64,000 nt of DNA from Marivita sp041725935 (GTDB lineage Bacteria > Pseudomonadota > Alphaproteobacteria > Rhodobacterales > Rhodobacteraceae). The DNA is taken from the NCBI GenBank assembly GCA_041725935.1, contig JBGRQD010000003.1, positions 186,001-250,000 on the forward strand, given 5' to 3'. Position 1 is the stretch's first letter. Every line of letters begins with the position of its first letter. The translations under genes were made by a program, and so were the position numbers. Below the pieces are notes generated by a model. That model searched no databases, had not been told where the DNA came from, and saw only the letters and a program-made list of their open reading frames with translations. Positions 43,628 to 52,900 of the stretch are shown here, in pieces.

Positions 43628-44026
43628 ATGAAGGTGGTTCTGGTCTCGGCCGTGGCGCTCATCGACCCCGATGGGCGCATCCTTCTGGCTCAACGGCCAG
43701 AGGGCAAGTCCATGGAGGGCCTCTGGGAATTTCCCGGCGGCAAGGTCGAACCGAACGAGACCCCGGAACAGGCGTTGATCCGTGAATTGCAGGAAGAGCT
43801 GGGCATCGACACATGGCAAAGCTGCCTTGCCCCGCTCACCTTTGCTTCGCACAGCTACGAGACGTTCCACCTGCTGATGCCGCTCTTTGCCTGCCGGAAA
43901 TGGAACGGTGTTCCCGAATCAAAAGAGAATCAGGCACTGAAATGGGTCCGTGCGAATCAGCTCAAGGACTATCCGATGCCTCCGGCGGACATCCCCCTGA
44001 TCCCGATTTTGCGTGATTGGCTTTGA
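43628..44026 (+). CDS. mutT: 8-oxo-dGTP diphosphatase MutT
   Basis: A 132-residue Nudix hydrolase that removes 8-oxo-dGTP from the nucleotide pool. The Nudix box runs from GGKVEPNE (about 37) to RELQEELGI with all conserved Glu residues. It starts one base after the argJ stop, giving a parvulin-argJ-mutT operon. Confidence 0.94.
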   Translation: MKVVLVSAVALIDPDGRILLAQRPEGKSMEGLWEFPGGKVEPNETPEQALIRELQEELGIDTWQSCLAPLTFASHSYETFHLLMPLFACRKWNGVPESKENQALKWVRANQLKDYPMPPADIPLIPILRDWL

Positions 44027-44074
44027 TAGAATGCGACTTTAGCGCCGAATAGGCGGGATGCGACTGCTTTTTTC

Positions 44075-44098
44075 TGGCAATTTTTTTTTTGGCAATTT
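44075..44098. repeat. TGGCAATTT direct repeat flanking a T tract
   Basis: TGGCAATTT occurs at 44075-44083 and again at 44090-44098 around an unbroken run of T. The tract follows a weak CGCC/GGCG hairpin after mutT and could help end that transcript or be slippage-prone. Confidence 0.6.
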
Positions 44099-44135
44099 AA
44101 TGCTCGCTAAGTCAGAACTTGGGGGAGTATTTGGC

Positions 44136-44270
44136 GTGCTGAAAACAATCATCATTGGAAGTTGCATGTCCGTGCAGGGAATTCTCGAAAAGACCCTGCC
44201 CGATGGACGTATCTGCGTGCGTGTCGGTGGTCGTATCTTCACGGGTCTGCCTGTGGCTGCGACAGCCTGA
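44136..44270 (+). CDS. Small protein of unknown function (44 residues)
   Basis: A short frame starting GTG at 44136 with GGGGGAG nine bases upstream. The product begins MLKTIIIGSCMSVQG and ends with a compact DGRICVRVGGRIFTGLPV segment, a plausible small beta-barrel. I recall similar small proteins in related bacteria but cannot name a family. It ends just before a strong bidirectional terminator. The frame extends upstream to 44058 through the T tract, which is unlikely to be coding. Confidence 0.65.
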   Translation: MLKTIIIGSCMSVQGILEKTLPDGRICVRVGGRIFTGLPVAATA

Positions 44271-44301
44271 TTTTCAGACAAATAACTCGAGTGACAAAAG
44301 A

Positions 44302-44329
44302 AAAAGGGCAGCGCCGACGCTGCCCTTTT
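44302..44329. terminator. Bidirectional intrinsic terminator
   Basis: AAAAGGGCAGCG-CCGA-CGCTGCCCTTTT is a perfect 12-bp stem with a four-base loop and A/T tracts on both sides. It can end the small-protein transcript on the plus strand and the infB operon on the minus strand, 22 bases after the infB stop. Confidence 0.93.
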
Positions 44330-44351
44330 CTGTTTTCGGGATACCGCGCGC

Positions 44352-46838
44352 TTACGCCAGCGCACGTTCCACTTCGGTCCGCTCGAAGATCTCGATCACG
44401 TCGCCTGCGCGAACATCGTCGTAATTCTCGAACGCCATACCGCATTCCTGACCCGACTGAACCTCGGACACTTCGTCCTTGAAGCGCTTGAGCGTCTTGA
44501 GCGTGCCTTCGTGGATCACCACGTTGTCGCGCAGCAGGCGGACGCCGGCGCTGCGCCGCGCAATACCTTCGGTGACCAGACAGCCTGCGACCTTGCCGAC
44601 ATTGGAGACCTTGAAGACGTCCTTGATCGTGGCATACCCGATGAAGGTTTCCTTGATCTCGTTGCTCAGCAGACCCGAGGCCGCCGCTTTCACGTCATCC
44701 ACAAGATCGTAGATCACGCTGTAATAACGAATCTCGACGCCCTTCTGGTTGGCGGTGTTCCGCGCCGATGCGTTTGCACGGACGTTGAACCCGAACACCG
44801 GCGCACCCGACGCTTCGGCAAGACCGATATCGGTTTCGGTGATCGCGCCCACGCCGGAATGCAGGACCCGCACACGCACTTCGTCGTTGCCGATCTTCTC
44901 CATCGCCTGAACGATGGCTTCGGCAGAACCCTGCACATCCGCTTTGACAAGGATCGGAAGCTCCGAGACATTCTCGTCTTCCTTGGCCTTCATCATCAGC
45001 TGTTCCAGCGTCGTCGCCGCACCCAGTGCTGCACGCTTTTCCTTGGCGACATTGGCCCGGTATTCCGCGATCTCGCGCGCCTGTGCTTCGGTCTCGGTCA
45101 CGTTCAGCACGTCACCCGCTTCGGGTGTGCCGTTCAGGCCCAGAACCTCGACAGGAACCGACGGTCCCGCTTCCTTGATGCGTTCGCCCCGGTCGTTGAT
45201 CAGCGCACGGACCTTGCCGTACTGCTCGCCCACGACAAAGATATCGCCTTGGCGCAACGTGCCGTTCTGAACCAGAACCGTTGCCACGGGACCGCGACCC
45301 ACATCCAGCTGTGCTTCGATCACCGCACCCTGCGCCGCCCGGTTCGGGTTCGCCTTGAGTTCGAGGATCTCTGCCTGAAGCGCAATCGCTTCGAGCAGTT
45401 CGGGAAGACCCTGACCGGTCACGGCCGACACTTCGACGTCCTGCACGTCACCGGACATCTGCTCCACGACAACTTCGTGTTGCAGCAGGTCGGTACGCAC
45501 CTTGGTCGGGTTCGCGCTTGGCTTGTCGACCTTGTTAATCGCCACGATCATCGGCACCTTGGCCGCTTTCGCGTGCGCAATGGCCTCGATCGTCTGCGGC
45601 ATCACCGCGTCATCCGCAGCCACCACCAGAACAACGATATCCGTCACCTGAGCACCGCGCGAGCGCATCGACGTGAACGCCGCGTGACCCGGAGTGTCGA
45701 GGAACGACAGAACCGCCCCATCCTTCGTCGTCACCTGGTAGGCACCGATATGCTGCGTGATCCCGCCAGCTTCACCCGAGGTGACGTTGGTTTCGCGGAT
45801 CGCATCCAGCAGCGATGTCTTGCCGTGGTCGACGTGTCCCATGATCGTGATGACCGGCGGACGCGGCTTGAGGTCTTCGGCCTTGTCGTTGGTTTCCTTG
45901 ATGACGTCTTCCACATCGGCATCCGACACGCGGGTCACCCGGTGGCCGAATTCCTCGATGATGAGTTCCGCCGTATCGGCATCGATCGACTGGTTCTGCG
46001 TTGCCATGATTCCGCTGTTCATCAGCGACTTGACGACATCCCCCACCCGCTCTGCCATCCGGTTGGCCAATTCAGCCACCGTGATCGCTTCGGGCAGCTG
46101 CACATCACGCACAACCTTTTCGCGCGGCTGGTTGCCGCCCATGGCCTTCTGACGCGCCCGCTCCTGCTTGCGCTTCATCGCGGCCATGGATTTCTGACGG
46201 CCGCCTTCGCCACCCAGCGCCTGGTTCAGCGTGAGCTTGCCAGAGCGACGTTCGGAATCGTCTGTCTTGCGACGACCACGGTCTTCGCGCTCGCGGTCCA
46301 CCTTGCGCGGTGCGGCGGCGGGTGCCGTTTTTGGGCCGGGCGCGGTCTGACGAGCCACCGGCGCTTCCGCGGGACCGGCAGCAGCCTGCTTTGCGGCTTC
46401 CGCGGCTTCGCGCGCCTTGCGCTCTTCGTCTTCAGCTTTCTGGCGTGCCTTTTCCTCGGCCTCGCGCTGTTCACGCTCCTTGGCCTCTTTTTCGGCACGC
46501 ATGCGGTCGCGCTCTTCGGTGCGGGCCTTTTCTTCGGCCTCGCGCTGCGCGGCTTCTTCGCCCTCGCGCGCCTTTGCGTTTTGCAGCGCTCTCAGGCGGC
46601 GCTCCATCTCCGCATCGGAAATCCCTGCCGGGCGTTTGCTTCCGGCTGCGGCAACCGCCGCGCTGGCGGAACCGCCACTGCCAGACTGAGACGCACCGGG
46701 TTTCGGCACCACAACGCGCTTGCGCTTGGTCTCCACCACGACGTTCTTCGTCCGTCCGTGGCTAAAGCTCTGCTTTACGTTCCCTGACCGGGGACCGCCG
46801 CGCAAACCCAAAGTCTTTTTGCCGTCGTTATCGCTCAT
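44352..46838 (-). CDS. infB: Translation initiation factor IF-2
   Basis: An 828-residue IF-2. A long, highly charged Ala/Glu/Arg-rich region (about 75-240) predicts a coiled coil; the G domain begins GHVDHGKTS at 334-342 with DTPGHAAF and NKVDKP after it; domains II-IV follow with the C-terminal fMet-tRNA-binding region (ECGMAFENYDDVRAGDVIE). It is last in rimP-nusA-ylxR-infB and overlaps ylxR by four bases. Confidence 0.98.
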   Translation of the reverse strand: MSDNDGKKTLGLRGGPRSGNVKQSFSHGRTKNVVVETKRKRVVVPKPGASQSGSGGSASAAVAAAGSKRPAGISDAEMERRLRALQNAKAREGEEAAQREAEEKARTEERDRMRAEKEAKEREQREAEEKARQKAEDEERKAREAAEAAKQAAAGPAEAPVARQTAPGPKTAPAAAPRKVDREREDRGRRKTDDSERRSGKLTLNQALGGEGGRQKSMAAMKRKQERARQKAMGGNQPREKVVRDVQLPEAITVAELANRMAERVGDVVKSLMNSGIMATQNQSIDADTAELIIEEFGHRVTRVSDADVEDVIKETNDKAEDLKPRPPVITIMGHVDHGKTSLLDAIRETNVTSGEAGGITQHIGAYQVTTKDGAVLSFLDTPGHAAFTSMRSRGAQVTDIVVLVVAADDAVMPQTIEAIAHAKAAKVPMIVAINKVDKPSANPTKVRTDLLQHEVVVEQMSGDVQDVEVSAVTGQGLPELLEAIALQAEILELKANPNRAAQGAVIEAQLDVGRGPVATVLVQNGTLRQGDIFVVGEQYGKVRALINDRGERIKEAGPSVPVEVLGLNGTPEAGDVLNVTETEAQAREIAEYRANVAKEKRAALGAATTLEQLMMKAKEDENVSELPILVKADVQGSAEAIVQAMEKIGNDEVRVRVLHSGVGAITETDIGLAEASGAPVFGFNVRANASARNTANQKGVEIRYYSVIYDLVDDVKAAASGLLSNEIKETFIGYATIKDVFKVSNVGKVAGCLVTEGIARRSAGVRLLRDNVVIHEGTLKTLKRFKDEVSEVQSGQECGMAFENYDDVRAGDVIEIFERTEVERALA

Positions 46839-47482
46839 TTAGCTCTTTTTTCCTTCCCAACGGCCCCTGCCGTTGTCTTTGCATCAGACGTTCCGATGCG
46901 AAAGCCCTTCAATCTTTGGGCTTCCTCTACAACACGTTGCGTGAGTCCGCCAGCGCCAAGCGCGGCATGTATCACAGTTTGTCGCCCAAAGGCCATTCCT
47001 AGCTCATCCGCCGTAAGCCAGCCGATGTAGTGGCCATAATGCGGCGTACTGAGTTTCGATTTACCACGGCTCGACCCGTCTTCCGCCTGCAACAACACTT
47101 CGGCAGTTTCCTTGGACAGAGCATCCTTGACCTTTTCATAACCGGAAATGGCCGCACCAGATCTGCGACTGAGGCTTACCAGATCGATCACCCGGCGTGC
47201 AAGCTGCTGCTCGAGGTCATGAACAAGGGACTCGGACAAACGCAATTGCGTCTTGGCCGCACGGTGAAACATGTTCTTTTTCAGAGCGGTTTCAAGGGCA
47301 GCGCGGGTTGCGGTCACCCAGATTCCCCGACCCGGCAGCTTTTCCGCCAGGTCGGGAACCAGTTGGTCTTCGGGGCCGACGACGAAACGGATCAGTTCGG
47401 CTTTCGGGCGTACCTCTCCGGTCGCAATGCATTTGCGTTCCGGTCCGCTTTCCCGATCCTTGTCTTTGCCACCGCGTGTCAC
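46835..47482 (-). CDS. YlxR/DUF448 RNA-binding protein with L7Ae-like C-terminal region
   Basis: A 215-residue protein. The N-terminal ~90 residues are a YlxR (DUF448) domain (ERKCIATGEVRPKAELIRFV, KLPGRGIWV). The central region (ARRVIDLVSLSRRSGAAISGYEKVKDAL) resembles the L7Ae/L30e fold often fused to it in alphaproteobacteria. It starts with GTG. A role in ribosome or RNase P function is suspected. The end overlaps infB by four bases. Confidence 0.9.
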   Translation of the reverse strand: MTRGGKDKDRESGPERKCIATGEVRPKAELIRFVVGPEDQLVPDLAEKLPGRGIWVTATRAALETALKKNMFHRAAKTQLRLSESLVHDLEQQLARRVIDLVSLSRRSGAAISGYEKVKDALSKETAEVLLQAEDGSSRGKSKLSTPHYGHYIGWLTADELGMAFGRQTVIHAALGAGGLTQRVVEEAQRLKGFRIGTSDAKTTAGAVGKEKRAK

Positions 47483-47511
47483 GTCTGTCGTTATCCCTTG
47501 GTCAATGCAGG

Positions 47512-49200
47512 TCAGGCCTGCGCGTCCTCGACGGTGTCGATCTCTTCGCCGTCGTCTTCCTCGTCTTCCTCAAGCTCGGTCGGATCGACCCAGCCCAGAA
47601 GAACCCGTGCGGTCATCACGAGGGTCTGTGCCTCTTCGAGCGACATGTCGAAGGGCTCGAGCAGACCGTCATCCTTGTGCCGCTCGCCGTTCTCGGTGGT
47701 CCAGCCACCGGCCAGTTCCCAATCCGCACATGTGGCGAAATCCTCGAGCGTCTTGATGCCGTCCTTGGCCAGCACCTCGATCATCTGCGGTGTCAGGCCT
47801 TCGAAGTTGATCAGGCTTTCCTCGGCCCCCAGTTCGCGGGCAGTCTCGAGCGCCTTCTTGGCCTGCGCCTCGAGGTTCTCGCGGGCACGGGTCTGAAGTT
47901 CCTCGGCAGTGCCTTCATCCACACCGTCGATCACCAGAAGCTCGTCCAGTTCGACATAGGCGACCTCTTCCAGCGTGGTGAAGCCTTCGGACACCAGAAG
48001 CTGTGCAAAGAATTCGTCCAGATCGAGCGTATCCATGAACAGCTGCGTCCGCTCTTCGAATTCTTTCTGACGACGCTGCGATTCCTCTTCCTCGGTCATG
48101 ATGTCGATATCGAGACCTGTCAGCTGCGACGCGAGACGCACGTTCTGACCGCGACGACCAATCGCCAGCGACAGCTGCTCGTCCGGCACCACGACCTCGA
48201 TCCGCTCGGCGTCTTCGTCCAGAACCACCTTGCTCACCTCGGCGGGCTGCAATGCGTTCACAAGGAAGGTCGGAACGTCCTCGTTCCACGGGATGATGTC
48301 GATCTTTTCGCCCTGAAGCTCGTTCACGACCGCCTGAACACGGGAACCGCGCATACCGACGCAGGCACCGACCGGGTCGATCGACCCGTCATAGGAAATC
48401 ACCGCGATCTTGGCGCGCGACCCCGGATCACGGGCAACCGCCTTGATCTCGATGATGCCGTCATAGATTTCCGGCACTTCCATCTTGAACAGCTCCGCCA
48501 TGAACTCGGGCGCGGTACGGCTCAGGAAAATCTGCGGCCCACGGGTCTCGCGGCGCACATCCTTGATGAAGCAGCGGATACGGTCGCCATTGCGATAGCT
48601 CTCGCGCCCGATCTTCTCGTTGCGGCGCAGGATGCCTTCGCCCCGGCCCACATCGACGATGACGTTGCCGTATTCCTCGCGCTTGACCACACCGTTGATG
48701 ATGGTGCCTGCCCGATCCTTGAATTCCTCGAACTGACGGTCCCGCTCGGCTTCGCGCACCTTCTGCAGGATCACCTGCTTGGCAGACTGCGCCGCGATCC
48801 GCCCCATTTCGACGGGGGGCACTTCTTCGACGAACGTGTCACCCACCTGTGCCGCGCCTGCAAATTCGGTCAGCGGCTGGCCATCGCGCATCCAGACCGC
48901 GTTCTGCGTCGGCTTGGGGGCCATGAAATAGGGCTTGGCGCTCTCGGGTGTGAACTCGGACTGGTAATTCTCGAGCTCTTCTTCCTCGACCACGGTGCGG
49001 ACGCGCGTGAACCGCGCACGGCCGGTTTTGCGGTCGATCGACACGCGAATGTCCATCTCGCTGCCGTAGCGGCTCTTGGCGGCCCGGGCGAGGCTTTCTT
49101 CCATTGCTTCGACGACCAGACCGGGGTCGATCATCTTTTCGCGCGCCACCGCTTCGGCGGTCTGCAACAGTTCCAACTGGTTGGCGGAGGTGATTGCCAT
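47512..49200 (-). CDS. nusA: Transcription termination/antitermination protein NusA
   Basis: A 562-residue NusA. The N-terminal RNA polymerase-binding domain (about 1-130), S1 domain (about 135-200), and two KH domains (about 230-345: DPVGACVGMRGSRVQAVVNEL, SLAIGRRGQNVRLASQLTG) are clear. Two helix-hairpin-helix-like repeats and an acidic tail (DPTELEEDEEDDGEEIDTVE) follow, as in E. coli. It begins five bases after rimP. NusA may act on the hairpin in its own operon leader. Confidence 0.98.
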   Translation of the reverse strand: MAITSANQLELLQTAEAVAREKMIDPGLVVEAMEESLARAAKSRYGSEMDIRVSIDRKTGRARFTRVRTVVEEEELENYQSEFTPESAKPYFMAPKPTQNAVWMRDGQPLTEFAGAAQVGDTFVEEVPPVEMGRIAAQSAKQVILQKVREAERDRQFEEFKDRAGTIINGVVKREEYGNVIVDVGRGEGILRRNEKIGRESYRNGDRIRCFIKDVRRETRGPQIFLSRTAPEFMAELFKMEVPEIYDGIIEIKAVARDPGSRAKIAVISYDGSIDPVGACVGMRGSRVQAVVNELQGEKIDIIPWNEDVPTFLVNALQPAEVSKVVLDEDAERIEVVVPDEQLSLAIGRRGQNVRLASQLTGLDIDIMTEEEESQRRQKEFEERTQLFMDTLDLDEFFAQLLVSEGFTTLEEVAYVELDELLVIDGVDEGTAEELQTRARENLEAQAKKALETARELGAEESLINFEGLTPQMIEVLAKDGIKTLEDFATCADWELAGGWTTENGERHKDDGLLEPFDMSLEEAQTLVMTARVLLGWVDPTELEEDEEDDGEEIDTVEDAQA

Positions 49201-49205
49201 TCGGT

Positions 49206-49790
49206 TTACTCCTCTTCGGGCCCTTCGGCCTCAATCACGTCGTCAAAGGATGTCTCTTCAAAGCCTTGGGCCTTTCGCGCCTTCAGCATTTCCTTGATCA
49301 GCTCGTCGGTCAGGATAAGCTTGGCATCGGTCAGCCACTCGAACCTGAGCCCTATCGTGGTGACGTCGTCACCACCTTCCTCGATATTGATGAGAACTTC
49401 GTCCCCTTCGACCCCGGCCAGCACGCCCTTGAAGCGCTTGCGCCCGTCGATCAGTTCGGAGGTCTCGAGTTTCGCCTCGTAGCCCTCGAAGGTTTCGAAA
49501 TCCTTGAGCCGCGTCAGCGGACGGTCGATCCCCGGCGACGACACTTCCAGCGTATAGGTGTCAAGGATCGGGTCCTCGACATCCAGAGTCGCACTCACGG
49601 CGGTGCTGATTGCGGCACATTCATCAACCTCGATCCCGCCTTCGGGACGTTCGGCCATGATCTGCAACGTGGCCAGCTTGCCGCTCATCAAACGAATGCG
49701 CACCAACTCGAACCCCATGTCCTCGATGACAGGGGTGACGATCTCGGCCAAACGTCGGTCCATCGCGGCTTTTGCGATCAGGTCAGACAT
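49206..49790 (-). CDS. rimP: Ribosome maturation factor RimP
   Basis: A 194-residue factor for 30S assembly. The N-terminal GFELVRIRLMSG and the DPILDTYTLEVSSPGIDRPL block are diagnostic of RimP. It is the first gene of the operon and is preceded by a leader with its own promoter and an intrinsic terminator. Confidence 0.95.
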   Translation of the reverse strand: MSDLIAKAAMDRRLAEIVTPVIEDMGFELVRIRLMSGKLATLQIMAERPEGGIEVDECAAISTAVSATLDVEDPILDTYTLEVSSPGIDRPLTRLKDFETFEGYEAKLETSELIDGRKRFKGVLAGVEGDEVLINIEEGGDDVTTIGLRFEWLTDAKLILTDELIKEMLKARKAQGFEETSFDDVIEAEGPEEE

Positions 49791-49812
49791 TGTCGTTTAG
49801 ATCTCCAGACAC

Positions 49813-49836
49813 AAAAAAACGGGCGCGCGGCCCGTT
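49813..49836 (-). terminator. Intrinsic terminator in the rimP leader (candidate attenuator)
   Basis: On the minus strand AACGGGC-CGCGC-GCCCGTT forms a stem of seven pairs followed directly by a run of seven T. It lies 23 bases before the rimP ATG and downstream of the promoter at 49886-49914, so it can act on the rimP operon itself. It may also stop readthrough from tamB. Confidence 0.85.
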
Positions 49837-49885
49837 GAAGAATTCGGTGGGTGCCGACCGTAGCCAACACGCCGCTGTTGACGCT

Positions 49886-49914
49886 CATATAGGCAGCCCA
49901 TCCCGAGTCTGCAA
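49886..49914 (-). promoter_or_regulatory. Sigma-70 promoter of rimP-nusA-ylxR-infB
   Basis: On the minus strand, TTGCAG (49914-49909) and TATATG (49891-49886) are spaced by exactly 17 bases. Transcription would start near 49879, giving a leader of about 89 bases containing the terminator hairpin. Confidence 0.7.
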
Positions 49915-49969
49915 GGACTTTTGTGTACCGCTGTAGGACCAAGGCAAAGCCCGCCGCAGCGACCTTGCC

Positions 49970-52900
49970 TCAGTAATCCCGTTCAAAGAAAATCCCGAGC
50001 GACGAATTGCCGGTATTGTCGACGCTGCCCCGTGCGGTGATCTCGGATGTCACGTCAAGGTTTAGGTTGATCTCGGCCCGACCGCCGCTTTCGACCACGA
50101 CGTCGGAATAGACATTGTCCGAAATGTACTTGCCCGCCCGCACCGCGGTCCCGCCTTCTTCGGTCTGGGTCACGTCCAGATCGTCAAGCCCAAAGCTGTC
50201 TCGCAGGTTCGACAAAAGCCCGATCCCGCCGCGTCCCGCCAGTGTCGCCACCGCGCTTGCCAGTTCCAGCGCCTGCAACGCCGACAGGCTCGACAGGTTG
50301 CGCCCGAACAAGAGCTGTGCCAGCACCTCGTCCTCGGGCAGTTCCGGGCTTGACGAGAAACTGATCTCCGGCGTCGATGCCGGCCCTTCGAGGATGACCC
50401 GCACTGTAATGCCGTTCGATTCGGTCTCCGCAACAAAGCGCAGCACCGGGTTGAAACTGCCGCTCAACTGGATGCGCCCTTCGTTCAGCGTGAACCGCTG
50501 GTTCAGGATGTCCAGCCGCCCGCGGACCAGTTCAAAACCGCCCTGCGGAATGATGTCCGAGGTTGGCCCGGTCAGCCGCAGTTGCCCTGCCAGTTCCGCA
50601 TCCAGCCCGCGACCGCGCACGAACACCTGTCCCGGCGCGGTCAGCGTCAGGTCAAGCCGCGTGCTCGACGGTCCGCGCGACTCTTGGACCAAGGTGTCCT
50701 CTGCGTTCTGGATCCCCGCCCGGTCCAGCGTCCGCATGACCGGACGCGTCGCTCCAAGATGATCAATCGGCGGAATGGTCCCAAGAGCGGTCACGCCCGT
50801 GGACGGCACCTGGATCTCTGTTTCGTTCAACCGCAGATCGCCGCTCACCAGCAGGTTGCGCCCGATCGGCCCGTTCAGGGCCACGGCGCCATCGAGACTG
50901 GTGTCATAAAGATCAGGGTCACGCACACCAAACTGGTTCAGCGTCGCGGTCAACGCGGCGTCGAAGGTGCTCAGACCCAACCGTCCGTTCACATCCACCG
51001 ATCCGCCCTGATTGCCCTGCGCCGACAGCCCAATCTGTGCCGCGCCGTTCACCAGCTGGATCTGCCCGGTGATCGGCGACAGCACGATCCCCAGCGTCGG
51101 CGCGCTGAACTCCGCGCCCTGCGGCGTGATCGTCCCAGACACGCTCGACAGCGCCAGCGGACCCGACACGCGCAGGTCCAGCGCCGCTTGTCCGTTCAAC
51201 CGGCGCGGCGCAATGAACACATTGGCCAGCCCCAAGGGCGCCGCCCCGTTCACGCTCAGATTGGCAGTGCCGCCATTGGCCACACGCCCGTCCACGGCGA
51301 GCGTCGTGCCTCCCGGACCCTGAACATCGACATCCACGGCATAGCCATCGGCCTGTTGCCCCACGGTGCCATCGACCACCAGCGCTCCCTGGAAATCCGG
51401 CGCGATCAGCCCGACATTTGCCAGCCGCGCGTCGATCTCGAGATTGCTCAGCGGACCGTTGACGCGCGTGCTGATCTCGGGGTTCTGCACATCCGCCGAC
51501 ACGCGCTCCAGTGCACCATCCTGACCCGACGCACCGACCTCGAACCGCGTCACCCCGGCCAGAAGCCGGTCCACCGTCGCGTTGCCGATCCCCAGACCGG
51601 CCCCTTGACCGCGTGCAGTCACGTCGAAACCGCCACCATCCTCGTAGCTGCCGGTCACATCGATCGTCGCCCGCCCGCGGAGGTTCTGCCCGGCCAGCCC
51701 AGACAGGGGCGCAAGGCTCTCTGCCACCAGCGACAGCGCGAACTGCGCATCCGGCGCGCTCAGCGTTTCGGTCACCATCGCTGAGCCGGTCACGTCAATC
51801 GCCCCGGTCTCGAGCTGCAGCGATTGCAGGGTCAGCCGTTCGGTGTCCTGCACCCAGTCGAACGAGGCGTTGGCGGTCGGGTTGGTACCCACCGCCTGCG
51901 TCACCCGCACATCACTCAGCCGCAGCGCTGATGCCGCCACGCGTAGATCGCCGCCGACCGACACAAGCCCGCCGCTCTCGGATTGCGCGATGTCACCATT
52001 GCCAGACAGCGCCAGCGTCGTGGCCGATCCCTGCGGCGCATCCAGATCGCGCACCGTCACATCTGCCTGCCACGCGCCATCCGGACCACCCGTCGCCGTC
52101 ACCTCGACCGTCCCGGTGTCCAGCGTCATCCCGCCCCCGAAAGGCAGCCGAACCTGCTGGCCGTCGTTCGACAAATCCGCCGTCAGCTCAAGATTGCGCA
52201 GCGTCGTGCCCGACAGCGCCACCGACCCGTTCACCTCTGCCGCGCCATCGGCTTCGTCCGGATAGACCCGCTCCAACTCGCTCAGAACGCCCTCGAATTG
52301 CAGCGATGTGTCTTCGCTGGTGATCGTCCCCGACGCCTCGATATTCGCAGCCGGAGTCACCACCCGCGCTGACCGGAGCATCGTGCCCGTCTCGTCGCGG
52401 CGCACATCGATCCGTGCCGACCCAACGCCAGCCAAAAGCCGGTCTGCCACGTCCTGCCCGATGGCCAGATCAAGCGTCGTGCCATCGACCACGAGGTCGA
52501 TCATACCCGAGACCGGGGCCAGCGTGCCATCGACCTGCACGTCGACCCGACCGTCCAGCGAGCGTCCCGCCACCGCCGAAAACCGCGTGATGTCCTCGGC
52601 CAGAAACCGCAGGTCCACCGCCAGAGGCATGGTGTCCTCGGCGGTCCATGTCACGTCGCCGCTCAAGCCGTAATCTGCGCCATTGGCCTCAATCCCGGTC
52701 ACCCGGATCGGCTGCCCGCTCTGGTAATCGACTCGCGCCGCGCCCAACAACGCGCTGCCCACAGCCTCGGCCAATCCCGGATCGGTCAGCGCCAGCGCGT
52801 CGGCCGCCCATGTCAGGTCCAGTTCGAACTGACCGTCCTGCTGCGCAAAGCTCTGCTGGTCGATCTGACCGCGCCCGGTGATCGTCACGGTCTCGAGCGT

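Noticed and set aside
44511..46787. 758-codon frame antisense to infB
   Set aside because: Shadow of infB with low-complexity Arg/His-rich translation.
49791..49969. Possible initiator tRNA before rimP, as metY in E. coli
   Set aside because: The leader was read on both strands; no T-loop TTCRA sequence or acceptor stem pairing is present.
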